This document shows positions 8,767 to 19,296 of a stretch of DNA of 64,000 nt, one piece after another; position 1 is the stretch's first letter; every line of letters starts with the position of its first letter. The DNA comes from an uncultured Collinsella sp. (GTDB lineage: Bacteria; Actinomycetota; Coriobacteriia; Coriobacteriales; Coriobacteriaceae): NCBI GenBank assembly GCA_959026725.1, contig CAUFMG010000004.1, positions 98,553-162,552 of the forward strand, written 5' to 3'. The position numbers and the translations under genes are program-made. The notes under the pieces were generated by a model. The model did no database searches. It worked only from the letters and a program-made list of their open reading frames with translations, and was not told the origin of the DNA.

Positions 8767-9063
8767 ATGGGGAGCAAAAAGCGAGCCGCTTGGTCAAAAG
8801 CCAAAAGCGAGTTTTTGGGCGCTGCCACGGGCGGCGATATGAGCGACCTGTTTGCGCGCGAAGACGAGTGCCGCGACGCCCTGAACGCCGAGCGCGACGA
8901 GGCCTGGCGCTACAAATCGTGCGAGCGCAAAAACCGTTACGACACGCGCGCCGAGGCCGAGGCAGTTATGGCCGACTGCGAAAGCCGCGGGCGGCGCGGT
9001 TTGGCCTGCTACAAATGCGAATACTGCGGCGGCTGGCACCTGACATCGCACCCTTGGAAATAG
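8767..9063 (+). CDS. Small zinc-ribbon-like protein of unknown function
   Basis: 98 residues. ATG 8767 follows GGAGAGAGG; an in-frame TTG at 8746 is less likely. The protein is basic at the N terminus (MGSKKRAAWSKAKSEF) and contains YKSCERKNRYDTRAEAEAVM, then CYKCEYCGGWHLTSH. The CxxC...CxxCxxWH arrangement resembles short zinc-binding proteins found on plasmids, phages and chromosomes of Actinobacteria that start DNA- or RNA-related operons. No function is established. It is transcribed alone between the divergent acetyltransferase and the convergent rsmJ. Confidence 0.75.
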   Translation: MGSKKRAAWSKAKSEFLGAATGGDMSDLFAREDECRDALNAERDEAWRYKSCERKNRYDTRAEAEAVMADCESRGRRGLACYKCEYCGGWHLTSHPWK

Positions 9064-9111
9064 GCACCGCATCGGCACGGCACCGACGGAGCGCCAACCA
9101 TCGCACGCAAG

Positions 9112-9816
9112 CTACGGGCGCGGCGGCACCAAGACATCGTAACGAACGGCCTTGCCCGCAAGTTGATAGCTCGGCTTAACACCGGCAAGCAGTGGCCCCT
9201 TCACCGGCCGCTTGATAACCAACTTGCGCGGGTGCACCGCAAGCGCAGCCTCAACCAGCGTCTCCTCATCGGCGCACGGCTGCTCCAGATGGTGCAAGAG
9301 TTGGAATTTCTTTTTAACCGCCGCGCTCTTGGTGCGTCCGGGAAACATGGGGTCCAGATACACCACGTCGGGAGCGGTGAGCTCGCCCCGCCCGATCGGC
9401 TCAGCTGTATGGTAAAGGCCGGCAATGCTGTCCTCGCCCGCATGTAAGCGCATGCGCGCCACGGCTGTCGCAAGCGCCGGATCATCTGCCGCGCGATCCA
9501 AAGCATCCTTGAGGAGCGCCGCGATCACGCAATCCTGCTCATACAGATCGACGGTAAAGCCCGCGGCCGCCAGCAGCAGCGAATCCTCGCCAAAGCCTGC
9601 CGTGGCGTCAATCGCCCATGGGCTCTCGATGCCTTTTGCGCGCGCAGCCTTTACCAGCAGTTCTTGCTGCAGACGGCCCTGCTTGAGCCGTGGAAGCATG
9701 CGGCCAAAATCGGCACGCAGCTCCATCGTGCCGTCGGTGAGCGTGAGGCCCTCGGACTTCCCGATCAGCTCAAGCCCCGCGGACCGAGCAACAGAAAAGG
9801 GATCGACGACGCCCAT
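9112..9816 (-). CDS. rsmJ: 16S rRNA (guanine(1516)-N2)-methyltransferase-like
   Basis: 234 residues. Class I methyltransferase with motif I IDATAGFGEDSLLLAA, catalytic-region YLDPMFPGRTKSAAVKKKF, and C-terminal KRPVKGPLLAGVKPSYQLAGK, all features of RsmJ (YhiQ). It would use S-adenosylmethionine to modify G1516 of 16S rRNA. ATG 9816 has AAGGAG at optimal spacing. Assignment rests on motifs; RsmJ is well characterised only in proteobacteria. Confidence 0.85.
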   Translation of the reverse strand: MGVVDPFSVARSAGLELIGKSEGLTLTDGTMELRADFGRMLPRLKQGRLQQELLVKAARAKGIESPWAIDATAGFGEDSLLLAAAGFTVDLYEQDCVIAALLKDALDRAADDPALATAVARMRLHAGEDSIAGLYHTAEPIGRGELTAPDVVYLDPMFPGRTKSAAVKKKFQLLHHLEQPCADEETLVEAALAVHPRKLVIKRPVKGPLLAGVKPSYQLAGKAVRYDVLVPPRP

Positions 9817-9879
9817 GGGTACTCCTTAGCAAGCAAAACGAATACGTGAGCGCCGTTTGTGTCGGCACCCAACCGTCCG

Positions 9880-10023
9880 CTATTGTCCCACATGCGACAT
9901 GGCCCACAGCATCGCAATACAAAGCACCGCCATCAATCCCGTGCACACAGTAGCGATCACGGAATCACTCATGCGCCTTCCCAACGACCGCGGCTCACGC
10001 ACTTGCCCTGCTCCGTACATCAT
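9880..10023 (-). CDS. Small single-span membrane protein, unknown
   Basis: 47 residues starting MMYGAGQVREPRSLGRRM, followed by one membrane segment VIATVCTGLMAVLCIAMLWA and a short tail. AAGGAGG lies five bases before ATG 10023, strong support for translation. The family is not recognised. Confidence 0.6.
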   Translation of the reverse strand: MMYGAGQVREPRSLGRRMSDSVIATVCTGLMAVLCIAMLWAMSHVGQ

Positions 10024-10172
10024 GACTCCTCCTTGAGACCAGCTCCTTGTTACGACCTCATCATCGCAGCGCCGCACATGGGCTGCCATCGATTTGCCTT
10101 ACAGCTGGCTTTCCTTTTTGAAAGGTTGGACCGTGCAGGCAAGAGACGCTTTCAAACGCATACATCGCCCCG

Positions 10173-10210
10173 TTGAACTACAATGTGCTTCACCATATGT
10201 GCAGCACATT
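10173..10210 (+). promoter_or_regulatory. Promoter with overlapping dyad
   Basis: -35 TTGAAC (10173-10178), 17-bp spacer, -10 TATGTG (10196-10201). The inverted repeat AATGTGCT / AGCACATT (10182-10189 and 10203-10210) brackets the -10 element, so a repressor site is possible. Confidence 0.5.
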
Positions 10211-10251
10211 GGGTGCGCCAGGTTGGCGTACTCGTATCGAAAGGACCAGCC

Positions 10252-10653
10252 ATGAGCTTCACTCGCAAGACACTCAAAATCCTTGCCCTCATCTATTTTG
10301 TTTTGGGCATCGCCAGCCTCGTCACCGCCGGCGTCGGTATCGCCACGGGCGGTCTCGATTCCACGTACGGTTCGTACGCCACGCTCGCAGCGGTCGTGCT
10401 TATCGCCAAGGGTCTCGTCGACCTTGCCGCAGGCGTCGCCGGTGTCAAGGGCGCCAACAAGCCTTCGCAGGTGGACGGCGCGTTTAAGCTCGGTATTGTT
10501 GCCGCGGTCGCCACGCTTGCCCAAGCGGTGCTCACGCTTCCCGCGTTTGGCGGCGACGCCATCAACTTTGGCGCCTTTGTCATCGTGGTGTACGACCTGT
10601 TCTTTGTCCAGCAGGCACACGCCGTTAAGGCCGAGAACAAGGACCGCCTGTAA
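10252..10653 (+). CDS. Four-span integral membrane protein, unknown
   Basis: 133 residues with four hydrophobic segments (about residues 8-28, 42-65, 74-97, 103-122), small loops and a charged tail AVKAENKDRL. ATG 10252 follows AAAGGA. The pattern resembles small DUF-type membrane proteins of Actinobacteria; no catalytic residues stand out. It has its own promoter and a terminator. Confidence 0.75.
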   Translation: MSFTRKTLKILALIYFVLGIASLVTAGVGIATGGLDSTYGSYATLAAVVLIAKGLVDLAAGVAGVKGANKPSQVDGAFKLGIVAAVATLAQAVLTLPAFGGDAINFGAFVIVVYDLFFVQQAHAVKAENKDRL

Positions 10654-10691
10654 GCGCTCGCTTCTCATAACCTCTGCAGCCAAGCAACTAA

Positions 10692-10728
10692 AAAGGGCCG
10701 ATCGCGCATCTCCGCGGTCGGCCCTTTA
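10692..10728 (+). terminator. Intrinsic terminator
   Basis: Stem AAAGGGCCGA / TCGGCCCTTT with an inner CGCG/CGCG pairing, 38 bp after the membrane-protein stop. Confidence 0.8.
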
Positions 10729-10757
10729 CGTTTGCCCAGATAAAACCTACCAAAATA

Positions 10758-10780
10758 AACCTGTCCCTTTTTGGCAGGTT
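10758..10780. repeat. Short palindrome with GGGACAGG core at rlmA-like gene end
   Basis: Inverted ends AACCTG / CAGGTT around TCCCTTTTTGG, one base outside the stop codon of the methyltransferase. It shares the placement, and the GGGAC/GTCCC content, of the type A palindromes. Confidence 0.5.
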
Positions 10781-10781
10781 G

Positions 10782-11597
10782 TTAGCTGTGGCGGTACTCG
10801 GCGATGATGAAGTCGATGTCGGTTTGAAGGGTATCCAAATTTGCCAGGCGCTCTTTGTCGGCAGGGCGTGTGCGATAGTAGTACGGCGTCATCTGGAACA
10901 CCGCCTCGATATCGGCCTGGGTCTGAAGCGTAATATTCGCAGATGCCCGCTGCGTTCCGACTAACTCGAGCTCGGTGGTCTTCGGCAGCTTCTCATCGTT
11001 AAGGTACGGCGTGTCGTAGAGCACCTCCTTGAGCCCAAACAGATGACGGGCACCCGGCACCACGGTGTAGAGCGAGCCCTCTGGCGCCAGCACGCGGGCA
11101 AATTCGCGCTCGTTAAAGGGAGCGAAGAGCTCGGTCACCATATCGAAGGCGCCATCGGCCACGGGGATGTCCTTCATGTTGGCCACGAAGTAGGTCGCAT
11201 CGCCGCGCTTGGCGGCAAGGCGCACCATCTCTTTGCCCAGGTCGAAACCGTAAGCATCCACGCCCGGCACCGCGCCCATGGCGCTGGTGTAGTAACCTTC
11301 GCCGCAGCAAATGTCGAGCAGCGTCATGGGGCCATTCGTAGACGCAGCACACCCAGACACCTGCTTGCGCACCAGCTCGACCATCGCATCGCGCAACGGC
11401 GCGTAGTATCCACGGTTCAGAAAGTCACGGCGGCTGCGCGCCTGCGACTTGGGATCGCCCATGGAGTCGCCACTCTTGGACGAGCGCAGCAGGTACAGAT
11501 AGCCCTCGCGCGCACGGTCAAACCGGTGTCCGCCCGCGCATGCAGCACCGCGCTCGTCGTCCACCAACGGCTCATGGCAAACGGGACACAACAACAT
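10782..11597 (-). CDS. RlmA-type 23S rRNA (guanine-N1)-methyltransferase
   Basis: 271 residues. An N-terminal zinc ribbon (CPVCHEPL...CAGGHRFD with the four-ligand CxxC...C...H pattern), the typical REGYLYLL...GDPKSQARSRRDFLNRGYY segment, motif I LLDICCGEGYYTSAM, and the C-terminal SPOUT-free Rossmann fold match RlmA/RrmA. Members methylate N1 of G745 or G748 in 23S rRNA; the group 2 enzymes affect tylosin susceptibility. The position methylated cannot be read from sequence. ATG 11597 follows AAGGAG. Confidence 0.88.
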   Translation of the reverse strand: MLLCPVCHEPLVDDERGAACAGGHRFDRAREGYLYLLRSSKSGDSMGDPKSQARSRRDFLNRGYYAPLRDAMVELVRKQVSGCAASTNGPMTLLDICCGEGYYTSAMGAVPGVDAYGFDLGKEMVRLAAKRGDATYFVANMKDIPVADGAFDMVTELFAPFNEREFARVLAPEGSLYTVVPGARHLFGLKEVLYDTPYLNDEKLPKTTELELVGTQRASANITLQTQADIEAVFQMTPYYYRTRPADKERLANLDTLQTDIDFIIAEYRHS

Positions 11598-11654
11598 GGC
11601 AACTCCTTAGCGCGAACAACACAACGCCCACCATTGTCGCACGCCTTCCCCACC

Positions 11655-11710
11655 TAGTCATTGGGGACGTTCTTAAATGATTAGCCGTTTAAGAACGTCC
11701 CCAATGACTA
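11655..11710. repeat. Type B palindrome (GGGGACGTTCTT family), copy 1
   Basis: Perfect 23-bp arms (11655-11677 and 11688-11710, beginning TAGTCATTGGGGACG) around a 10-nt loop. It is intergenic, between the divergent methyltransferase and MATE genes. A near-identical copy is at 36890-36945. Confidence 0.9.
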
Positions 11711-11775
11711 GTCGATTAGGAGTATCATCATCTGCGCAAATAAGCACGAAAGAGCATATTAGAGATTGAGAGCGT

Positions 11776-13158
11776 ATGGCTGATACCGCATCTAAGCACA
11801 TTGACATGATCACCGGCTCGCTGTGGCGAAATATTCCCCTGTTCGCCTTCCCCGTGGCCGCCACGAGCATCTTGGAGCAGCTATCGAACCTCATCGCCAC
11901 GGTCATCATCGGTAATTTCTCGGGCGACCAGGGAACCCTCGCCATGGCGGCGGTCGGCTCCAATGTTCCGCTTACCAGTCTTATGCTCAACCTGTTTATT
12001 GGCATGTCACTTGGCTCCAACGTGGTCATCGCCAACGCTATCGGCCGCAACGATCAGAACATGGTCAAACGCGCCGTCCATACCTCGATTTTAATGGCGC
12101 TCGTGGGCTTTGTCGTCATCGCTCTGGGCGAGATCTTTGCCGAGCCTATGCTCACCGCGCTCAACGTTCCTGCCGAAACCATGCCACTCGCTTCGCTCTA
12201 CCTGCGCGTCTTTTTGCTCAGCCTGCCCTCGATCTTGCTCTACAACTTTGAGGCCGCGATCTTCCGCTCCGTCGGCATCACCCGCATGCCGCTGCAGGCG
12301 CTTGCTGTGTCCACCGTCCTCAACATTGGCCTGGACCTCATCTTTGTCCCCATACTCCACTGGGGCGTCGCGGGCGTCGCCATCGCCACCGCCATCGCCT
12401 ACACCGTCAGCGCCGCTACACTCTTTATCCGCCTGCTCAAGACCGACTCCGTCGTCCGCGTCACCCCACGCGACCTGGCTATCGACCCCGTCGCCCTCAA
12501 GCGCATCGTCAAGATCGGCCTGCCCGCCGGCATCCAAAGCGCCGTCTTTGCCGTCGCCAACATCATCATCCAGTCCGCCATCAACAGCCTGGGCACAGAG
12601 GTCATGGCGGCATCGAGCGCCGCCATGAGCCTAGAGTACGTGTGCTACAACCTGCTCAACAGCTTTAGCCAGGCCTGCACCACCTTTGTGGGACAAAACC
12701 ACGGTGCTCGCCAGATCGACCGCTGCACCAAAACGCTTAAGGTCTGCCTGGTCGAAGGCGGTATCGTTGCCCTCACCACGATTATCGTTATTGTCGGCCT
12801 GGGGCGCGAGATCTTGTCGCTGTTCAACAGCGATCCCAACATCGTCTCGATCGGCTATATCCGCGTGTGCTCGATTTTCCCGGCGTACGCCTTTAGCATG
12901 TTCTACGAAAACATGTCCGGCTACCTGCGCGGCTTTGGTATCTCGCTCATGCCCGCCCTCATCACCATGATCTGTGTCTGCGGCATCCGCTTCTATTGGG
13001 TGTTCTGCGTGTTCCCGCACTTCCGCACCTTTGCGAACATCATGATGGTCTACCCCATCAGCCTGGGCACCACGGCGTTCTTTATGGTCGTGGCGGTATT
13101 ACTCTGCCACCCGGCACGCACCTATCGCGCCACCAAAGCCAAAGCGACAGCCCGCTAA
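11776..13158 (+). CDS. MATE-family multidrug/metabolite efflux protein
   Basis: 460 residues with about twelve membrane segments in two halves. The start ...GSLWRNIPLFAFPVAATSILEQLSNLIATVIIGNFSG is the family-typical first helix, and VGQNHGARQIDR is the conserved central motif. MATE proteins export drugs or metabolites by Na+ or H+ antiport; the substrate is unknown. The ribosome binding site is weak (GAGATTGAGAG). No regulator is linked closely; the divergent type B palindrome lies upstream. Confidence 0.92.
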   Translation: MADTASKHIDMITGSLWRNIPLFAFPVAATSILEQLSNLIATVIIGNFSGDQGTLAMAAVGSNVPLTSLMLNLFIGMSLGSNVVIANAIGRNDQNMVKRAVHTSILMALVGFVVIALGEIFAEPMLTALNVPAETMPLASLYLRVFLLSLPSILLYNFEAAIFRSVGITRMPLQALAVSTVLNIGLDLIFVPILHWGVAGVAIATAIAYTVSAATLFIRLLKTDSVVRVTPRDLAIDPVALKRIVKIGLPAGIQSAVFAVANIIIQSAINSLGTEVMAASSAAMSLEYVCYNLLNSFSQACTTFVGQNHGARQIDRCTKTLKVCLVEGGIVALTTIIVIVGLGREILSLFNSDPNIVSIGYIRVCSIFPAYAFSMFYENMSGYLRGFGISLMPALITMICVCGIRFYWVFCVFPHFRTFANIMMVYPISLGTTAFFMVVAVLLCHPARTYRATKAKATAR

Positions 13159-13184
13159 ACACCGCGCTCAACGCACGCCAGTCA

Positions 13185-14051
13185 TTAATTGACAATATGC
13201 GAGCTCATATAGTCGATAAAGCGCCTCGTAGCGATGGGCATGGTATCCCAGCTGCGCCAGGCCGCCACTACGTCGCGCGAGGGGGCATGCACGATGGGAC
13301 GCACGCGAATATCGGCCTGCATGCCCTCGACGGTACGGCGATACAGCATGCTCACGCCTAGGCCCTCCTCCACCATCGCCATGATGGTGTAGTCGTCGGT
13401 CACCTCACTCGTCACATGCGGCGACAGCCCATGCGCCGCGAATGCATCGAGCACCAGACTCTGTTCGCCCTCATCCAGCAACACAAACGGCTCGGATGCC
13501 AGGTCGGCGAGCGTCACCTTTTCCTTTGCCGCCAGCGGATGCGCGGCCGGCAACAATGCTACCAACTCGTCGTGATAGACCACACGCTTCTCGAGCCCAG
13601 CGGTAAATCCGCGCGCCGTAAAACAAAAATCAACCACGCCATCGTGCACCCACTGGGCGTTGCGCGTGTAATCGCCCTGCTTGAGGGTAAAGCGTACGCC
13701 CGGGTGCAGGGCACCAAAGTCGCGGATCACGCGCGGCAGCACCGTACGGCTTACGTTGGTAAACGTCGCAATCCGAATATCGGTAGAGGATAAGCCCAGC
13801 AGCTCCTGGCGTTTACCCTCCAGCTCGGCCTCGGCCGTTACGATTTGGCGCAGATACGGCAGGTACTGTTTGCCGTCGCGCGTAAGCGAGACGCCCTGCT
13901 TGCCGCGCTCGATAATCGTGGTGCCCAGCTCGCGCTCGAGCGCCTTGACGGCCTGGCTCACCGCACTTTGCGTATAGCCCAGCTCATCGGCCGCACGTTT
14001 CAGACTGCCGCAATCGACCACCATACAAACAATCTGATACCGCGATGCCAT
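13185..14051 (-). CDS. LysR-family transcriptional regulator
   Basis: 288 residues. N-terminal helix-turn-helix (LKRAADELGYTQSAVSQAVKALERELG, about residues 15-40) and a C-terminal periplasmic-binding-like effector domain from about residue 88. GGAGG sits four bases before ATG 14051. It is transcribed divergently from the EamA transporter at 14210, the classical layout for a LysR protein controlling its neighbour. A 10-bp palindrome AAAACGTTTT (14077-14086) lies in the shared 158-bp region. Confidence 0.93.
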   Translation of the reverse strand: MASRYQIVCMVVDCGSLKRAADELGYTQSAVSQAVKALERELGTTIIERGKQGVSLTRDGKQYLPYLRQIVTAEAELEGKRQELLGLSSTDIRIATFTNVSRTVLPRVIRDFGALHPGVRFTLKQGDYTRNAQWVHDGVVDFCFTARGFTAGLEKRVVYHDELVALLPAAHPLAAKEKVTLADLASEPFVLLDEGEQSLVLDAFAAHGLSPHVTSEVTDDYTIMAMVEEGLGVSMLYRRTVEGMQADIRVRPIVHAPSRDVVAAWRSWDTMPIATRRFIDYMSSHIVN

Positions 14052-14209
14052 TGTGCCTCCCCATCAATGCAGACGTAAAACGTTTTGCCAGGGCTTTTTC
14101 TGCCAACATTAGCATTTCTTAATCATACTGAAGATACATTCGCTTTACTACATCCACATCTGAGAGCAGAATCATTTTTACGAAACCGTTCTGTAACAAA
14201 AGGAGCCCC

Positions 14210-15112
14210 ATGGATCGCAAAAAAGCAATCGCGCTCTCATTTTCCGTTCCCGTCGCATGGGGCTTTTCGTACCCCCTCATGAAGATCGGCATGGACAGCA
14301 TGAACGCCACGAGCATCGTCGCGCTACGCTGCATCATCGCCTTTGTAGCCTGCCTTTTGCTCTTCCACAAGCACGCGTTTCGCATCAACCGCGACCTTAT
14401 GGTCCGTGCCGCCATCATCGGTGCCATCATGGCAACCGAGCTCACCTGCATGTGCCTGGGCTCCAGCCTCACCTCCGCCTCCACTGCCGGCTTTTTGCAG
14501 AGCCTGACGGTCGTGATCGTGCCGTTTGCCAACGCCGCCCTGCTGCGCCGCGCCCCCGAGCGCAAAGTGCTCGTCGGCACCGCCATCGTCACCTGCGGTA
14601 TGTTGCTGCTCTCGGGCGCCGACTTCACCAGCCTGAACCCGGGCGCGCTCATCATGCTGCTCTCCGCCTTTGTCTACGCCGGCCACATCATTGTCGCCAA
14701 GCGGTTTGTCGAAGAAGTCGATCCGCTGTCCCTGGGCGTTTGGCAGCTGGGCTTTGGCGGCCTGTTCTCGGGCATTGCCGCATGCGCCTTTGGCGGCTTC
14801 ATGCTTCCCAGTACGCCCAGCGAGATCGTGGTCGTCGTCGCGCTCGCACTCATCTGCTCTGCCTATGGCTTTATCACCCAGACGCTCGTGCAGCCCCACG
14901 TGCCCGCCGAGACCACCGGCTTCGCCTTCTCGCTCGAGCCGGTCTGCTCCGCCGTCTTCTCGTTCTTCCTGGTCGGCGAGGTCCTGAGCCCCATCGCCTT
15001 CTTTGGCGCCGCTCTCATCCTCACCGGCGTCATGGTGGCAACCGTCGAGCTTCCGCGCCTTCACGCACATGGACAGGCTCGCATGGCAGGAGCGCCCGAG
15101 CGCGTCTCGTAG
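14210..15112 (+). CDS. EamA/DMT-family transporter
   Basis: 300 residues, ten membrane segments in two EamA repeats (about residues 7-135 and 145-285). The second repeat ends with the family signature EPVCSAVFSFFLVGEVLSP. AAAAGGAG precedes ATG 14210. DMT exporters carry amino acids, sugars or other metabolites out; the substrate is unknown. The divergent LysR gene is the likely regulator. Confidence 0.92.
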   Translation: MDRKKAIALSFSVPVAWGFSYPLMKIGMDSMNATSIVALRCIIAFVACLLLFHKHAFRINRDLMVRAAIIGAIMATELTCMCLGSSLTSASTAGFLQSLTVVIVPFANAALLRRAPERKVLVGTAIVTCGMLLLSGADFTSLNPGALIMLLSAFVYAGHIIVAKRFVEEVDPLSLGVWQLGFGGLFSGIAACAFGGFMLPSTPSEIVVVVALALICSAYGFITQTLVQPHVPAETTGFAFSLEPVCSAVFSFFLVGEVLSPIAFFGAALILTGVMVATVELPRLHAHGQARMAGAPERVS

Positions 15113-15200
15113 ACCCCACTCCTTATACAGCCGCGGCATAAAGGCAACCGGTGCGCCTTTACAATAGATGCAAACAGAGCATCTGACGCAAAGGAGCCCC

Positions 15201-15926
15201 ATGGACGCCGCGACCCGCGACCGCAACATAGCAACTTGGTTGGGCGATGCGCCGCAGCCGGTACGTGACACTACGAACCAGCTGCTCGAGCGCATCGCCC
15301 TTTTGCGTGCCGAGCAGACCATCTACCCGGCACAAGACGACATTCTCAATGCCCTCGCCTACACGCCGGCCGACCAGGTCAAGGTTGTCATCTTGGGTCA
15401 GGACCCCTATCACGGACCCAACCAGGCCATGGGGCTGTCGTTCTCGGTCCCCGCGACGCAAACCAAGTTGCCGCCGAGCCTGCGCAACATTTACAAGGAA
15501 CTCAAAGCCGATCTGGGCTGCCCCATTCCCGCCACGGGAGACCTAACCCCATGGGCACGGCAGGGCGTCCTGCTCCTCAACACTACGCTCACCGTGCGCG
15601 AGCATGCCGCCAACTCGCACGCCAAACTGGGCTGGAGCACGCTCACCGATTACGTTATCGAACGCTGCTGCCAGCTGCCCCAGCCGGTAGTCTTTTTGGC
15701 ATGGGGTCGCTTTGCCCAACAGATGGTCGAAGGCAAGCTCGTCGCGACTGGCGCGGACAAGGCAGCCGACAAGTTCTGCCTGGCCTCTACGCATCCCTCG
15801 CCGCTTTCGGCCAACCGTGCCACGGCAGAACTCCCCGCCTTTATGGGGTCGCGCCCCTTCTCGGCAGCCAATCGGCTACTCGAACAGCACGGCTCGACCC
15901 CCGTCAACTGGAATTGCCTCGGATAA
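15201..15926 (+). CDS. ung: Uracil-DNA glycosylase (family 1)
   Basis: 241 residues. The water-activating motif GQDPYHGPNQAMGLSFSV, a uracil-binding LLNTTLTVRE, and the DNA-intercalation loop HPSPLSANR are all present. The enzyme removes uracil from DNA to start base excision repair. ATG 15201 has AAAGGAG upstream; the longer frame from 15168 lacks a binding site. Convergent with the SDR gene, sharing a terminator. Confidence 0.97.
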   Translation: MDAATRDRNIATWLGDAPQPVRDTTNQLLERIALLRAEQTIYPAQDDILNALAYTPADQVKVVILGQDPYHGPNQAMGLSFSVPATQTKLPPSLRNIYKELKADLGCPIPATGDLTPWARQGVLLLNTTLTVREHAANSHAKLGWSTLTDYVIERCCQLPQPVVFLAWGRFAQQMVEGKLVATGADKAADKFCLASTHPSPLSANRATAELPAFMGSRPFSAANRLLEQHGSTPVNWNCLG

Positions 15927-15941
15927 AAATCGATACATCAA

Positions 15942-15975
15942 AAACGCGCCCGACGGCTTTCCATCGGGCGCGTTT
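15942..15975. terminator. Bidirectional terminator between ung and SDR gene
   Basis: Perfect 12-bp stem AAACGCGCCCGA / TCGGGCGCGTTT with a 10-nt loop; A/T tracts on both sides suit convergent genes. Confidence 0.9.
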
Positions 15976-15976
15976 C

Positions 15977-16657
15977 CTATTCGGGCCAAATAAATTGTGT
16001 GCGGCCGGCCTCGCCGCCATCGATCAACAGACTCTGTCCGGTCATAAACCGGTTGGTCACGCCCACAAAGTAGATCCACTCGGCGATCTCTTGGGCGGTA
16101 GCCCAGCGTTTAAGCGGCGTGAGCTCCATAATCTGGTTCCACAGGTGTTCGTCTTCCATCACGCAACGGTTGAGCGGCGTGATAACGCCACCCGGGTCCA
16201 CACTGTTGGCGATAGCCTGCGGCGCCAGACGGTTTGCAAGGTTCTTGGTGTAGGCGATAACGCCGCCCTTGCTGGCGGCATAGTCGGGAAACTCCGATCC
16301 CGTATGCCCGCTCGCCGACCCCACATTGACCACGGATTTGATAGCCGATGCCGGCTTGGCAGCAAGCCCCTCCCCCGCAAAGGCGTAGCGCTCGGTCACG
16401 TTGATGGTGCCATACAGGTTGGCGGCGATGTCGTCGGCCGAATCCTGCGTACCGGCAACGTTCACGATCACCTGGGGCTCAAGGTCGCTTGGAAACGAGT
16501 CCGGCTCGCGGACATCAACGATCAGATGGCGGTAGCGCTCGTGTTCGATCGCCGGCGACAGCAGATCAAAGCCCACGACCTCGTGGCCCTCATCCAAAAA
16601 GCGCTGCACGCACGCGGCTCCGATACCGCCCGAAGCGCCCGTGATCAAAACCCGCAT
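15977..16657 (-). CDS. Short-chain dehydrogenase/reductase
   Basis: 226 residues. Cofactor loop GASGGIG (residues 7-13), NVAG (about 68-71), catalytic Ser in NVGSASGHTG and YxxxK as YAASK, with SVDPGGVITP after it. Size and pattern fit classical SDRs, either 3-oxoacyl-ACP reductase-like or hydroxysteroid dehydrogenase-like; Collinsella-type gut bacteria carry several of the latter, but the substrate cannot be assigned. AAGGAG precedes ATG 16657, which lies nine bases after the stop of the VUT transporter, so both are in one operon. Confidence 0.88.
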   Translation of the reverse strand: MRVLITGASGGIGAACVQRFLDEGHEVVGFDLLSPAIEHERYRHLIVDVREPDSFPSDLEPQVIVNVAGTQDSADDIAANLYGTINVTERYAFAGEGLAAKPASAIKSVVNVGSASGHTGSEFPDYAASKGGVIAYTKNLANRLAPQAIANSVDPGGVITPLNRCVMEDEHLWNQIMELTPLKRWATAQEIAEWIYFVGVTNRFMTGQSLLIDGGEAGRTQFIWPE

Positions 16658-16666
16658 ACTTGCTCC

Positions 16667-17389
16667 TTAGGCGGTTGCGTGACGCTCGAGGTACTCGGAG
16701 CCCACATTCTCGCGCTCCCAGCCGCGCACGACCTTGTAGCCCACGGGGCTCAAGAAGACCTCGCACAGCAGCTCGGCAACAGCACCGGTCAGCGAGCACA
16801 TAAGGACCTGCACCCAGGTCCAACCAAAGAACGTGTGGCTCACCACAATGGCAAAGACCAAGTTGTCGATAAACTGGCCAATGCCCGTGGACACATAGGA
16901 GCGAAAGGCAAAGCTCGCAAAATTATTCTTTTTGAGCATGCGGCCGAGCGACTGGTTGAGCGTGGAGTTAACCACGGCAGAAACGAGCATTGCCAGCGAA
17001 GAGCCCAGCACCACGTACCAGGTGCCGCCGATGGTGGCGTTAAGGGCAGTGTTGACCTCGATCATGCCCGTGTCGTAGTAGGCGCCCCACATGCCGGGCG
17101 TGAGCGAGCATGCCCAAAAGCACAGACTCACGGCCAGGTTGACCAGCAGCGCGAGGATAGAGATTTTGATGGATGCCTTGGCGCCAAAGCGCTTGCAGAT
17201 CATGTCCTGGCACAAAAACGAAACCCAGCTCACCACAAAGCCGCAGTCGAGTGCCAGATACGGCAGGCTGATAAGCTCTTTGTTGGCCAGCAGGTTCATC
17301 ATGATAACGCTCACGAAAAACAGCGAAACCGTTGCCGCGGGAATGCTCCGCAGCAGGACCTTGTAGTCCTCCATGACCTTCTTGATCAT
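16667..17389 (-). CDS. VUT/YhhQ-family transporter, likely queuosine precursor
   Basis: 240 residues with about six membrane helices. MNLLANKELISLPYLALDCG, then SWVSFLCQDMICKRFGAKAS and GQFIDNLVFAIVV match the VUT (YhhQ/QPTR) family, which imports preQ0/preQ1. ATG 17389 follows AAAGGAG; the open frame extends upstream without a plausible start. A hairpin plus A-rich tail in the leader (17394-17444) could be a preQ1 riboswitch, which would support the substrate. First gene of an operon with the SDR. Confidence 0.85.
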   Translation of the reverse strand: MIKKVMEDYKVLLRSIPAATVSLFFVSVIMMNLLANKELISLPYLALDCGFVVSWVSFLCQDMICKRFGAKASIKISILALLVNLAVSLCFWACSLTPGMWGAYYDTGMIEVNTALNATIGGTWYVVLGSSLAMLVSAVVNSTLNQSLGRMLKKNNFASFAFRSYVSTGIGQFIDNLVFAIVVSHTFFGWTWVQVLMCSLTGAVAELLCEVFLSPVGYKVVRGWERENVGSEYLERHATA

Positions 17390-17393
17390 TATG

Positions 17394-17444
17394 TACTCCT
17401 TTGGTTTTAGGTTTAACGAGCAGGATATCGGACCCGAACTGCTC
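17394..17444 (-). promoter_or_regulatory. Candidate preQ1-I-like riboswitch
   Basis: On the minus strand a hairpin with arms GAGCAG / CTGCTC (17439-17444 and 17418-17423) and a 15-nt loop ending in C is followed by an A-rich tail GTTAAACCTAAAACCAAAGG that includes the ribosome binding site. This imitates the stem, loop-end C and tail of preQ1-I aptamers. The loop is longer than usual and the pseudoknot pairing (GGT with ACC) is short, so this is tentative. Confidence 0.35.
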
Positions 17445-17545
17445 GGACGCCCCGGTCTTGAGACGACGGGGGGTATGATAGCCGCTCGCGCGGCATAAGG
17501 CAAACAAACGGCGCGGCAGCCCCGCAGGGCCACCGCGCCGATGCG

Positions 17546-19159
<1,614 letters not shown>

Positions 19160-19296
19160 GCGGATCCTTTCTTGCATTGAGTGCATTACGTCGTTGTAAC
19201 CGCATTATTGTAGCCGCGAAACCTCGCTCTAGAGCGCCTATCAGGACAAATTCATCAGTTGGGGCCTGGGTAGCCGGCCCAATCAGCATTTGCCTC

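Noticed and set aside
15551..17410. 619-residue open frame across ung, SDR and VUT genes
   Set aside because: Runs antisense or out of frame through three well-supported genes and their terminator; Arg/His-rich shadow.
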